64,000 nt of DNA. Source: Alkalicoccobacillus gibsonii (lineage in GTDB: Bacteria; Bacillota; Bacilli; Bacillales; Bacillaceae_D). The notes under the pieces are model-generated. The model was not told the DNA's origin, made no database searches, and worked only from the letters and a program-made list of their open reading frames with translations. Below are positions 51,832 to 59,979 of the stretch, piece by piece (position 1 is the stretch's first letter; the number at the start of each line of letters is the position of its first letter). Position numbers and translations under genes: made by a program. Location of the stretch: positions 186,001 through 250,000 of the forward strand of contig NZ_JAEUZA010000004.1 of NCBI RefSeq assembly GCF_016798245.1. Reading direction: 5' to 3'.

Positions 51832-52743
51832 ATGGATCTGGTCAAGGATCTTCAGAAGCAGTACGGATGGCAGCATGCAAAGATGATAGATGAGGACATT
51901 ATTGAAACGGACTACGGTCTAAAACGAATGAGACATTGGGATGATCAGAGTCTCTTGAACTGGCATATCAATTGGCGCGATCATTGTTCCCGCGCGCCAA
52001 TTGTTCTTACTGATCGAATGATTCGGACGAAAGAGAAAGACGCTTATTTTACTTTGGAATCCACTTGGGTTACCGTTCATGATGAAGTAACTGAACCATT
52101 TTCATATATAGAAAATGGACAGGTACTTGGCACTCTGATTGGATTGATGATTGATTACGGATTAAAAGCGGAAATGGAGATAAATCGGACAAAGCGGGAA
52201 GTGCCTGATCTTTTTACACTCGAGAAAAAGATCTGGCGCTTCCCAGAGTCATTTCAGCCCACCTTGAGAAACATGGTTCATGAAGGCAAGCGACGTCTAA
52301 AAAAAGCAAAAGCGATAGAGAACAAGCATTTAGAAGAAGCGCAACGGCCTCTGCTTGATCCTCTTTATCATGCAGGACAAGCGAGGAGCGTTCACGGGAT
52401 GCTGCATTGGAATGGTAGCACTGAATATCCTGAGGAAGGCTATGCATCGCTTAGTCAATGGTTAAAGAAACAAACGACTGAGCTAGATTCAGAAGGGTTA
52501 GCAGGTGTACTGAATCAAATAACTGAAGTGTACCGAGCTTTTCCGGATCATCAAGCACACTTTTTATTAGCAGAGTGTCTAATTCCTTATGAATTAGAAG
52601 CGATTAGCCAAATTGATCCGCGAATGGTATCGGAAGAAACTCTCCAATCGATGTTTCTACAATGTAAGCTAGATTGGGATGAGTCAAAACATATCGTTGA
52701 AGGAATAGCAGATTGGCTGGATAGGAGGAATCAGTCAAAATGA
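51832..52743 (+). CDS. Unrecognised 303-aa protein, perhaps a degenerate CotS-like kinase fold
   Basis: It lies between spoVID and ysxE, overlapping ysxE by 4 nt (ATGA), so probably a coat-related gene. I do not recognise a family with confidence. The N-terminus (IIETDYGLKRMRHWDDQSLLNWHINWRD) resembles the first strands of CotS/YutH proteins, whose Lys-containing strand follows a TxxG turn. The rest is helical, with a Lys/Arg-rich helix (MVHEGKRRLKKAKAIENKHL). I see no kinase HxD or DFG motif, so catalysis is unlikely. GAGGGGAGGCG supports the ATG. Confidence 0.65.
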   Translation: MDLVKDLQKQYGWQHAKMIDEDIIETDYGLKRMRHWDDQSLLNWHINWRDHCSRAPIVLTDRMIRTKEKDAYFTLESTWVTVHDEVTEPFSYIENGQVLGTLIGLMIDYGLKAEMEINRTKREVPDLFTLEKKIWRFPESFQPTLRNMVHEGKRRLKKAKAIENKHLEEAQRPLLDPLYHAGQARSVHGMLHWNGSTEYPEEGYASLSQWLKKQTTELDSEGLAGVLNQITEVYRAFPDHQAHFLLAECLIPYELEAISQIDPRMVSEETLQSMFLQCKLDWDESKHIVEGIADWLDRRNQSK

Positions 52744-53756
52744 ACCAACAACAATCGTTTTTAGAAGCAATCTTATTCCATTATGATTTATACCCCGAAC
52801 GCATTGAGTCAGCTTTTGGAAAGGTGAAAAAGCTGGAGTCACAAAGGGGCGTCTTTGCCCTAAAAGAAACCACCTTATCTCAGTCCCAGGCAGATGAACT
52901 AGTCCATGCTATGCATCGATTAACAAAGCTCGGCTACAAACAAGCGATCCCTCTCATCCCTACAAAATACGGGGAATATACAATCACAGTTGGAGAGGCC
53001 AGCTATTATTTGATGCCATGGGTAGAATCACCTGAGTATACAGCTAGAGAGTCGATGGAAGAAAAAATTATCGACCAAATGGGTGTCATTCATCGGATGA
53101 CAGTTAAAACACAGGAGCTTTCACTTGAACAGCTTGAGCAATCCTACCAAGAGCTATTGAAACGATGGGAATCGCGACAATTAACCTTTATGCATTTTGC
53201 AGATCAAGCTGAGCAAAAAATATACATGTCACCTTTTGAATTAACCTTTCTGACTCATGTTCATCTTCTCGATCAAATGGCAGAAGTGGCTAAGTTTCAA
53301 TTAAATAACTGGTATGAAGCAGCTAAGGAAAAAGGAAAGTATCGAAGCGTATTAAATCACGGCAGACTTTCTCGTAATCATGCTTTATTCACCCCAGATA
53401 ACGAACCACTTCTTTTTAATTTTGAACGTGTGAGTCTTGATACACCTGCTAGAGACTTAGCAACGTTTTGCAGATATAGTTTTCCTTATGCGCAGTGGTC
53501 CGATGAAGAGGTTCTAAGATGGTTTGCAAGATACGAGCATCACTTGCCTTTATTGGATGAAGAAAAACAACTTTTATGTAGTTATCTTTGCTTTCCAGAA
53601 CCGGTGGTGTACGCAGTGGATGCGTATCATCGAAAGGAATCAGACTGGAGCGAGCTAGCTCACGTTCAGCGATTAGAGAAGCGTTTACTGTCAATGAGAA
53701 AATCTCAGCGGTTAGCCTCTAGACTTTTACCAACGTCAACAGAATCTCACACATAG
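52740..53756 (+). CDS. ysxE: Spore coat protein YsxE (CotS family)
   Basis: A 338-aa aminoglycoside-phosphotransferase-like protein. Pieces of the fold are visible: FALKETTLSQSQADELVHAMHRLTKLGY (N-lobe), YLMPWVESPEYTARE (hinge), VLNHGRLSRNHALFT in place of the catalytic loop (H-G-L-x-x-x-N order of the family) and FNFERVSLDTPARDLATF for the metal loop, where Asp is replaced by Glu. It may not be an active kinase. Position after spoVID matches ysxE. Coupled by ATGA to the preceding gene. Confidence 0.85.
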   Translation: MNQQQSFLEAILFHYDLYPERIESAFGKVKKLESQRGVFALKETTLSQSQADELVHAMHRLTKLGYKQAIPLIPTKYGEYTITVGEASYYLMPWVESPEYTARESMEEKIIDQMGVIHRMTVKTQELSLEQLEQSYQELLKRWESRQLTFMHFADQAEQKIYMSPFELTFLTHVHLLDQMAEVAKFQLNNWYEAAKEKGKYRSVLNHGRLSRNHALFTPDNEPLLFNFERVSLDTPARDLATFCRYSFPYAQWSDEEVLRWFARYEHHLPLLDEEKQLLCSYLCFPEPVVYAVDAYHRKESDWSELAHVQRLEKRLLSMRKSQRLASRLLPTSTESHT

Positions 53757-53851
53757 ATCTCTTGCAGAAATAAACTCATTTCCTTATACTGTATTTATTA
53801 TCATCGATTTGAGATACATTGAGTTGATCTGGTTGATTGGAGGTGCTGAAA

Positions 53852-54508
53852 ATGGAAGATGGGCAGAATAAAGAACATATGCAAGATGCGTCGCTTCTCC
53901 ACAATATGAAAGAGTATCTTCAATCAAAAGGGTTGTCTGCTAAAACGTGCGACCAGCTGCTTCTTACCTTTAAGGAGCAGCTGGCTTTAGATAAGGATGA
54001 AACTAAAATACACGGAGAGTACGATTCTCCAATGGATTTAGAACGCCAAATGGTGATGCTGCAACGTATGACCTGGCGTCACATATTATTGTCCATGGTT
54101 GGAAAAGGATTTTTGATTGTTAGTGTCTTTTTCTTATTGCAGGCAGCGGTTCATTTCATGAGCATGGCCAGTTACGGAAATAGTGGAGCCACCTTAACAC
54201 ATGCTTCCGTAGTACCACTTCTTATTTTTGCTGTATTTGGTTATGGCGGATTAGCCATCTTAACATACATTACAATCTATCGCCCCTCCATTGGACGCCC
54301 TCTACTTTGGACAATTGTTGGTTGGGTGAGTGTAGCTCTGGGTACAGGATTGTGTATGGCGAGTATGTCCTTGTGGGACGATATCTTAATGTTTCCGATT
54401 ACAACAACAAATAGTTTAATCTTAGCTGTTGGTTGTTATGCCATGTATAGATGGACAGCTTTGCCTTCAAAAAAGCTTCAACGAAATCGAACAGTAGAAT
54501 ACAATTAG
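53852..54508 (+). CDS. Hypothetical membrane protein, 218 aa
   Basis: No family name can be given. The first 75 residues are soluble and helical (MKEYLQSKGLSAKTCDQLLLTFKEQLALD, like small regulatory HAAS-type domains), followed by four membrane helices (about residues 90-110, 130-150, 155-175, 180-200). GGAGGTG (53839-53845) selects ATG 53852 over TTG 53837. The last 42 nt overlap a converging minus-strand ORF. Confidence 0.75.
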   Translation: MEDGQNKEHMQDASLLHNMKEYLQSKGLSAKTCDQLLLTFKEQLALDKDETKIHGEYDSPMDLERQMVMLQRMTWRHILLSMVGKGFLIVSVFFLLQAAVHFMSMASYGNSGATLTHASVVPLLIFAVFGYGGLAILTYITIYRPSIGRPLLWTIVGWVSVALGTGLCMASMSLWDDILMFPITTTNSLILAVGCYAMYRWTALPSKKLQRNRTVEYN

Positions 54509-54679
54509 GACGATCAATAAAATAAAATCGATCGTAGTTGGAAAGAGAAGCAATCGTATGGCTTGAAAACAAATGATTGGCAGCAAACATTGATAGCAGA
54601 TAGCCTTACAGTAAGACCATATGCCCCATTTTTTTGGCGGTGGACAATAGGGAGGTCTCTTATACCCACGACGTAGCAA
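54467..54679 (-). CDS. 70-aa Cys/Pro-rich small membrane protein
   Basis: A TTG at 54679 has AAAGGGGAG 6-7 nt upstream. The N-terminus RRGYKRPPYCPPPKKWGIWSY is rich in Pro, Arg and aromatic residues; two hydrophobic stretches with several Cys follow (CYQCLLPIICFQ, then DFILLIVLIVFYC). The composition and the good ribosome site argue for a real gene, convergent with and overlapping the plus-strand gene by 42 nt. Similar small Pro/Cys proteins are common in spore formers; no function is assigned. Confidence 0.6.
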   Translation of the reverse strand: MLRRGYKRPPYCPPPKKWGIWSYCKAICYQCLLPIICFQAIRLLLFPTTIDFILLIVLIVFYCSISLKLF

Positions 54680-54784
54680 CCCAATCTCCCCTTTCGATAA
54701 AACGATTATGTTTACATACTATGCATCTCCATTCATTGTGCAATAACTCGTGATTAGAAGTGCAGAAATTAGGCTATGCTGATA

Positions 54785-54814
54785 TTGACGAAAGACATAG
54801 AAACAGGATAGAAT
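54785..54814 (+). promoter_or_regulatory. Sigma-A promoter of valS
   Basis: TTGACG (54785-54790), 18-nt spacer, TAGAAT (54809-54814), upstream of the T-box leader. Confidence 0.65.
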
Positions 54815-54869
54815 AGACTATATTCTAAAATAGACATGCAGAGATCGGGAAGAGTATACGTAACCCCTC

Positions 54870-55075
54870 ACAGAAAGAGAAATCCTTAGGCTGGAAGATT
54901 TCTTAGGTAGGTTAAGTAGAAGGTCGCCCGTGAGCAGCCTTGCTGAACGTAAGTAGGTGAGGACGGGTGCTGGCCGTTAACAGATTGAGTGTGCATAAAG
55001 TAGAGAAGATCTGCCTTTGTGCAAACAAAGGTGGTACCGCGAACTCTTCGTCCTTTGAGATGAAGGGTTTTTTTG
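54870..55075 (+). promoter_or_regulatory. T-box riboswitch of valS
   Basis: T-box core AAAGGTGGTACCGCG lies at 55027-55041. Stem I can be drawn with GGTC/GGCC and GCCCGT/ACGGGT, an AGTA motif on the 5' side of the specifier loop and GTT (54976-54978, a valine codon) opposite. The terminator pairs ACTCTTC (55043-55049) with GAAGGGT (55062-55068), then T7. Uncharged tRNA-Val would permit read-through into valS. The specifier is proposed by eye. Confidence 0.88.
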
Positions 55076-55100
55076 TATGAAAAAAAGGAGGCTTATCACG

Positions 55101-57743
55101 ATGGCAGAACAAAAGAAGGAAATGCCAACAAAGTACAACCCAAAAGAAACCGAAGCAAAATGGTATGACTATTGGGTAAAAGGAAAGTTTTTCGAAGCAA
55201 CTGGAGATGAAAGCAAGACGCCTTACTCAATCGTGATTCCACCTCCAAATGTAACTGGAAAACTTCACCTTGGTCATGCTTGGGATGCAACATTACAAGA
55301 TATCCTTGCTCGTACAAAGCGAATGCAAGGCTTTGATACATTATGGTTGCCGGGAATGGACCATGCGGGAATTGCAACACAAGCAAAAGTAGAAGCGAAG
55401 CTAAAAGAAGAAGGACTTTCTCGGTATGATTTAGGTAGAGAAGCCTTTGTTGAAAAGTCTTGGGAATGGAAAGAGGAATATGCTCAGTTTATCCGTGATC
55501 AGTGGTCGAAAATTGGGATTTCCGTTGACTACTCCCGTGAACGCTTTACGTTGGATGAAGGGTTATCCAAAGCCGTTAACGAGGTATTTGTTAAGCTTTA
55601 CAATAAAGGTTTAATCTATCGTGGAGAATACATTATTAACTGGGATCCTGCTACAAAAACGGCTTTATCTGATATTGAGGTAATCCACGAAGATGTTACA
55701 GGTGCGTTCTATCATATGAATTACCCGTTAACAGATGGCAGTGGATCAATTGAGGTCGCAACAACTAGACCGGAAACGATGCTTGGAGATACGGCCGTAG
55801 CTGTTCACCCTAAAGATGAGCGCTATGCACACCTTATTGGCAAGACCGTTACATTACCAATCGTTGGACGCGAGATTCCAATCGTTGCCGATGACTATGT
55901 AGATATGGAATTTGGTTCAGGTGCCGTTAAGATTACCCCAGCACATGATCCGAATGACTTCGAGATCGGGAATCGCCATAATCTTGAACGTATCCTTGTG
56001 ATGAATGAAGACGGATCAATGAACGAAAATGCAGCAACGTATCAAGGGTTAGATCGCTTTGATTGCCGTAAACAAATTGTCTCTGATCTACAAGAACAAG
56101 GGATTCTCTTTAAAATTGAAGAACATGTACATTCTGTTGGTCACTCAGAACGAAGCGGTGCCGTTGTAGAGCCTTATTTATCTACTCAATGGTTCGTAAA
56201 CATGCAACCATTAGCGGATGCAGCAGTTGCTCTTCAGAAGACGGATGACAAAGTAAACTTTGTTCCAGATCGTTTTGAAAAAACCTATCTTCGTTGGATG
56301 GATAATATTCGTGACTGGTGTATTTCTCGTCAGCTTTGGTGGGGTCACCGGATTCCAGCTTGGTATCATAATGAAACGGGGGAAATCTATGTTGGCCACG
56401 AAGCGCCTGAAGATGCTGAGAATTGGACTCAAGATGAGGATGTTCTTGATACGTGGTTTAGTTCTGCACTATGGCCGTTTTCTACAATGGGCTGGCCTGA
56501 TGAGGAAGCGATTGACTTTAAACGTTTCTACCCAACCAGTGCGCTCGTAACAGGATACGATATTATCTTTTTCTGGGTCGCTCGTATGATCTTCCAAGGA
56601 ATTGAATTTACTGGTGAGCGTCCATTTAACGATGTGTTAATCCACGGGTTGATTCGTGCAGAGGATGGCCGTAAGATGAGTAAATCACTTGGTAATGGAG
56701 TCGATCCTCATGATGTTATTGACAAATATGGTGCAGATGCCCTGCGTTTCTTCTTAACAACCGGAAGTTCCCCGGGAAATGATTTGCGCTTTTACTGGGA
56801 AAAAGTCGAAGCAACATGGAATTTTGGTAATAAGATCTGGAATGCCTCCCGTTTCGCGTTAATGAATATGGAAGATATGGGATATGATGACATCGATCTG
56901 AGCGGAGAGAAAACGGTTGCTGATAAATGGATCCTTACTCGACTTCAAGATACGATTAAGGAAGTTACTCGTCTAATTGATAAATATGAGTTTGGTGAAG
57001 TAGGAAGATTGTTATACAACTTCATCTGGGATGATCTGTGTGATTGGTACATTGAAATGGCTAAGCTTTCTCTATACGGAGAAGACGAAGCAGCGAAGCA
57101 AACCACTCGTTCCGTTCTTGCTTATGTATTAGATCAAACAATGAGAATGTTGCACCCAATTATGCCGTTTATCACGGAAGAAATTTGGCAGCACCTTCCG
57201 CACAAAGGTGAATCCATTACGGTTGCTGACTGGCCAATTGTTCATTCGGAATTTATTTATGAGGAATCACTTGAAGATATGAATCAGCTAAAAGAAGTGA
57301 TTCGTTCGGTTCGTACGATTCGTTCTGAACTAAATGTTCCTATGAGCAAACAAATCGAGTTATTGGTTCGCCCGGCTAACGAGAAGAGTTTGGCTCAATT
57401 AGAAAGAGGTCAGGCGTTTATTGAAAAGTTCTGTAACCCAAGTAAGCTTGAGATTTCAACAAGCATTGAAGCACCAGAAAAATCAATGTCACAAGTGTTA
57501 AGTGGGGTTGAGCTTTTCTTACCACTTGCTGGTTTATTGAATATTGAAGAAGAAGTAGCTCGTCTTGAAAAAGAGCTAACTCGTTTAACAAAAGAAGTTG
57601 AACGTGTAGACAAAAAGCTAAGCAATGAAGGCTTTGTAGCGAAAGCACCAGCAAAAGTAATTGAAGAAGAAAAGAAAAAACAAGCTGACTACTCTGAACA
57701 ACGTAAAACAGTAGAAGCTCGTATTGCAGAGTTAAAAGCATAA
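55101..57743 (+). CDS. valS: Valyl-tRNA synthetase
   Basis: An 880-aa class I synthetase. The HIGH-type motif is [15 protein letters not shown], the KMSKS loop is [14 protein letters not shown]; the editing domain contains [17 protein letters not shown]; the C-terminal tRNA-binding coiled coil ([25 protein letters not shown]) is present. ATG 55077 precedes AAAGGAGG, so ATG 55101 is the start. Length equals the usual Bacillus enzyme. Confidence 0.97.
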   Translation: MAEQKKEMPTKYNPKETEAKWYDYWVKGKFFEATGDESKTPYSIVIPPPNVTGKLHLGHAWDATLQDILARTKRMQGFDTLWLPGMDHAGIATQAKVEAKLKEEGLSRYDLGREAFVEKSWEWKEEYAQFIRDQWSKIGISVDYSRERFTLDEGLSKAVNEVFVKLYNKGLIYRGEYIINWDPATKTALSDIEVIHEDVTGAFYHMNYPLTDGSGSIEVATTRPETMLGDTAVAVHPKDERYAHLIGKTVTLPIVGREIPIVADDYVDMEFGSGAVKITPAHDPNDFEIGNRHNLERILVMNEDGSMNENAATYQGLDRFDCRKQIVSDLQEQGILFKIEEHVHSVGHSERSGAVVEPYLSTQWFVNMQPLADAAVALQKTDDKVNFVPDRFEKTYLRWMDNIRDWCISRQLWWGHRIPAWYHNETGEIYVGHEAPEDAENWTQDEDVLDTWFSSALWPFSTMGWPDEEAIDFKRFYPTSALVTGYDIIFFWVARMIFQGIEFTGERPFNDVLIHGLIRAEDGRKMSKSLGNGVDPHDVIDKYGADALRFFLTTGSSPGNDLRFYWEKVEATWNFGNKIWNASRFALMNMEDMGYDDIDLSGEKTVADKWILTRLQDTIKEVTRLIDKYEFGEVGRLLYNFIWDDLCDWYIEMAKLSLYGEDEAAKQTTRSVLAYVLDQTMRMLHPIMPFITEEIWQHLPHKGESITVADWPIVHSEFIYEESLEDMNQLKEVIRSVRTIRSELNVPMSKQIELLVRPANEKSLAQLERGQAFIEKFCNPSKLEISTSIEAPEKSMSQVLSGVELFLPLAGLLNIEEEVARLEKELTRLTKEVERVDKKLSNEGFVAKAPAKVIEEEKKKQADYSEQRKTVEARIAELKA

Positions 57744-57782
57744 GAGCTTGAGAGGCTGAGACAAACTAAAAAATCAATTAAA

Positions 57783-57830
57783 AAATGGCGAATGATTCTA
57801 CGATTGAATCATTCGCCATTCATGTTTTTT
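57783..57830 (+). terminator. Terminator after valS
   Basis: AATGGCGAATGATTC (57783-57797) pairs perfectly with GAATCATTCGCCATT (57805-57819), then T6 at 57825. The arm shares GAATGATTC with the hairpin before repeat copy 1. Confidence 0.85.
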
Positions 57831-57848
57831 GGATTATTTAGTAAGACG

Positions 57849-57970
57849 AGCGGAAGGAGAACCCGAGACTCCAACGGAACAGAACGCGGTAAAGACACTG
57901 TAGCGGCGCTTTTACCGCGGAAGGGGCTGAGGCCGTTCCCGTGGAAAGCGAGGGATTCTCCTGTAGCGGA
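57849..57970 (+). repeat. Dispersed structured repeat, copy 3
   Basis: Ends GGAGAACCC (57856-57864) and GGGATTCTCC (57952-57961) pair with one bulged A. ACGCGGTAAAGACACTGTAG, CCGCGGAAGGGGCTGAGG and GGAAAGCGA are shared with the other copies. The segment 57752-58023 around it is bounded by inverted GAGGCTGAGAC and ATCCCAGCCTC. An 81-codon frame across it is not a gene. Confidence 0.85.
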
Positions 57971-58096
57971 TGAAATGCTGTGTTCGTGTTTTGCCATTCG
58001 CATTAATGTTATATCCCAGCCTCTTTCCTACGTTTAGTCAATAGGTTTTAAGAAAATATGTTGAAGATGTTACTGTAAATGTAGGCATAGAAAATA

Positions 58097-58128
58097 AACC
58101 TCATTCTTGTCTATTTTTAAATGAGGTT
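58097..58128 (-). terminator. Hairpin downstream of the IS110 transposase
   Basis: AACCTCATT (58097-58105) pairs with AATGAGGTT (58120-58128). On the minus strand it is followed by TATTTTC, so it may end transposase transcription or belong to the right end of the element. Confidence 0.55.
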
Positions 58129-58145
58129 CCTATGATATACTCTAG

Positions 58146-59366
58146 TTATTGGTCCATTGAGACCGCGTGCGAGTAATCGTACTTTGTATGGTTCCAGGCC
58201 ATGGAATACATACACTTTATGAGCTTGTTCATACAAGCGACAACGGCAACCTTGTCCTTCTTGGGGGTAGGTTGCTTTTTTAGTTTGTAATAATAATCGA
58301 CAATATGGTTAGGAGCTGCTTTCTGTTGGCGAATCATATTCCGAATGATGATGTATAAAATCTTCCTCCCTTTAGGGTTTCCGCGTTCATTGATATGATC
58401 CTGTCCATGATATTTACCAGATTGATACCTCCGTATATCAATTCCCACAAAAGCGTTCACTTTTTTGTGATTGGAGAAGCGGGACAGATCACCAAGTTCC
58501 CCCATCACAAGAGCTGCACTAATCTCTCCAATACCAGGTACGCTAAGAAATAATTCAAACTCAGGAAGATTTTTGGCTTCCTCGATCAGTTCTTTAGCTA
58601 CGCGCTCTTTTTCTTCTAAAAGATGAAGAAGCTGACGCGCATAGTACCGTACCTTTTGAGTTTGAACACTTTCTGGAGGGACAGATGGGTAAGAAGAGTG
58701 AGCGTAGCTCATAATCTCTACCGCTTTCTGTTTTGCGCGATTCTGTGAAATGTTCTTTGACGTATGAAGGATCAGCTGATTTTTGATTTTGGTTATACTC
58801 GAGTCCAAAACAAGATCTGGATGAGGAAAAAGTTCCATCAAACTTAATGCGTAGGGAGTGACTCTACTTGAGAAAAACTGTTCAAGCTCTGGGAAACTCA
58901 ACTGGAGCGCATTGTGGAGATACATACGCATCCGTTTAATTTCCTCTTCAATCTCTTGATAAAAACGTGAGAAGTCTCTAAGGTTTTGATAGATGGCGGA
59001 TTGCGTTCGCTTCTCCTCTCTTCTGTGAAGGGAATGAGACTGAGCTAATAAGTGGGCATCGTGTTTGTCGGTTTTCCAACTTCTAAGTGTCCCTAGCTCA
59101 AGTTGTTTTTTCGCTTCTAACGGATTCAAGATACAGTAACGTAAGGCATTCCTTTGGCAAAACGACTCCACTGGTTTAGAATAAATCCCTGTGGCTTCAA
59201 AGACAACCGTCACACTCCCTGGAAGGGTCTGAATGTGATCGAATAGCTGTTGAAAACCTAGTTGATTATGAGAAATTTCTTCTTCGTACAAACATCTTTG
59301 GTCTTGATAAATGACCGAGTAACTTTTCCCCATTGATACATCTAAAGCGACTACAAACTCCATCAT
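58146..59366 (-). CDS. IS110-family transposase (DEDD recombinase)
   Basis: About 406 aa. The N-terminal RuvC-like domain has the DEDD set: Asp in VALDVSMGKS, Glu in VFEATGIY, and two Asp in SWKTDKHDAHLLAQ. A helical coiled linker follows. The C-terminal domain contains LSVPGIGEISAALVMGELGDLSRF and the Ser nucleophile in RRYQSGKYHGQDHINERGNPK, as in other IS110 enzymes. The frame reaches ATG 59381, but AGAGG there serves as ribosome site for ATG 59366. The ORF is intact, so the element may be active. Confidence 0.93.
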   Translation of the reverse strand: MMEFVVALDVSMGKSYSVIYQDQRCLYEEEISHNQLGFQQLFDHIQTLPGSVTVVFEATGIYSKPVESFCQRNALRYCILNPLEAKKQLELGTLRSWKTDKHDAHLLAQSHSLHRREEKRTQSAIYQNLRDFSRFYQEIEEEIKRMRMYLHNALQLSFPELEQFFSSRVTPYALSLMELFPHPDLVLDSSITKIKNQLILHTSKNISQNRAKQKAVEIMSYAHSSYPSVPPESVQTQKVRYYARQLLHLLEEKERVAKELIEEAKNLPEFELFLSVPGIGEISAALVMGELGDLSRFSNHKKVNAFVGIDIRRYQSGKYHGQDHINERGNPKGRKILYIIIRNMIRQQKAAPNHIVDYYYKLKKQPTPKKDKVAVVACMNKLIKCMYSMAWNHTKYDYSHAVSMDQ

Positions 59367-59389
59367 TTTTCCTCTTTTCATTTAACATT

Positions 59390-59548
59390 GAGAGGTCTTC
59401 ACTTATTCATTCCGATTCTAATTTCCTCTACACGAGCTCAGTGGCCCCAACATACTTAAACCTGATTCAGCAATGAAAGTGAAGAAGCTCGGTTTTTTAT
59501 ACGGATTCTAGATCCCTGAGACTTTGGTCGAGCTTTCTTTCACCTCTC
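59390..59548 (-). ncRNA. Candidate bridge RNA of the IS110 element
   Basis: The 5' noncoding side of the transposase can form nested stems: outer GAGAGGT (59548-59542 read on the minus strand as its complement) with plus-strand GAGAGGT at 59390-59396 opposite ACCTCTC at 59542-59548, and inner AAGCTCG (59485-59491) with CGAGCTT (59529-59535). IS110-group elements are known to encode a bridge RNA in this position that pairs with target and donor DNA. Length of about 160 nt fits. The loops and guide sequences cannot be confirmed without other copies. Confidence 0.4.
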
Positions 59549-59570
59549 ACTATACGCCTAAACGAAAAAT

Positions 59571-59607
59571 AGTGGGTAAGATTCATCCGTCGATGATCTT
59601 ACCCACT
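59571..59607. terminator. 12-bp perfect hairpin upstream of the IS110 region
   Basis: AGTGGGTAAGAT (59571-59582) pairs perfectly with ATCTTACCCACT (59596-59607). On the minus strand it is followed by ATTTTTC, so it could stop transcription entering the element; on the plus strand there is no immediate T run. Confidence 0.6.
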
Positions 59608-59691
59608 AATCTTAGTATGTTTTTATTTTAGAGGTATGTAGTCCTCCTATGAGGAATAGTCTTCATTAAATACAGAACATGGAGGAGCGTT

Positions 59692-59859
59692 ATGCGTACC
59701 ATCATTGCTTGGTTGACTCTACTATTGATTGGAACCACTATATTTGTTTATCTTTTAACATCAGTAACAGGAGATATCACAACTTCCTTGCTTATTGGAG
59801 TCCTTGTCCATACGTCCATCTTACTGGCCATCAAAGTGGATAAAAGACAAAAAGGTTGA
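59692..59859 (+). CDS. 55-aa small membrane protein
   Basis: ATG 59692 follows GGAGGAGCG at 59681-59689. The product MRTIIAWLTLLLIGTTIFVY plus a short turn and a second hydrophobic stretch (TSLLIGVLVHTSILLAI) ends in a basic tail VDKRQKG: two membrane spans. It lies directly before the folC promoter. No family recognised; spacing and ribosome site make it a credible gene. Confidence 0.6.
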   Translation: MRTIIAWLTLLLIGTTIFVYLLTSVTGDITTSLLIGVLVHTSILLAIKVDKRQKG

Positions 59860-59911
59860 TCATCCTAACAAAATGATTATCGAACAATATGTTTCTACCT
59901 CTTTAGACATA

Positions 59912-59941
59912 TTGAATTTCGCATCGGTTCCTCGCTATAAT
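59912..59941 (+). promoter_or_regulatory. Sigma-A promoter of folC
   Basis: TTGAAT (59912-59917), 18-nt spacer, TATAAT (59936-59941), 38 nt before the start codon. Confidence 0.78.
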
Positions 59942-59979
59942 ATAGACAGTAGACAGGGATACAGAGTGGGAGAGTGAAC

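Larger units (their letters stand above)
58040..59560 (-). mobile_element. IS110-family insertion sequence (ends approximate)
   Basis: A transposase of IS110 type with noncoding ends sits between valS and folC, which are adjacent in B. subtilis. IS110 elements lack terminal inverted repeats and usually make no clear target duplication, so the ends cannot be fixed from one copy. The limits given are estimates bounded by the repeat segment ending at 58023 and the hairpin at 59571. Confidence 0.75.

Noticed and set aside
57792-58037. 81-codon open frame after valS
   Set aside because: It spans repeat copy 3, whose sequence is conserved as structure, not as a reading frame, in the other copies.
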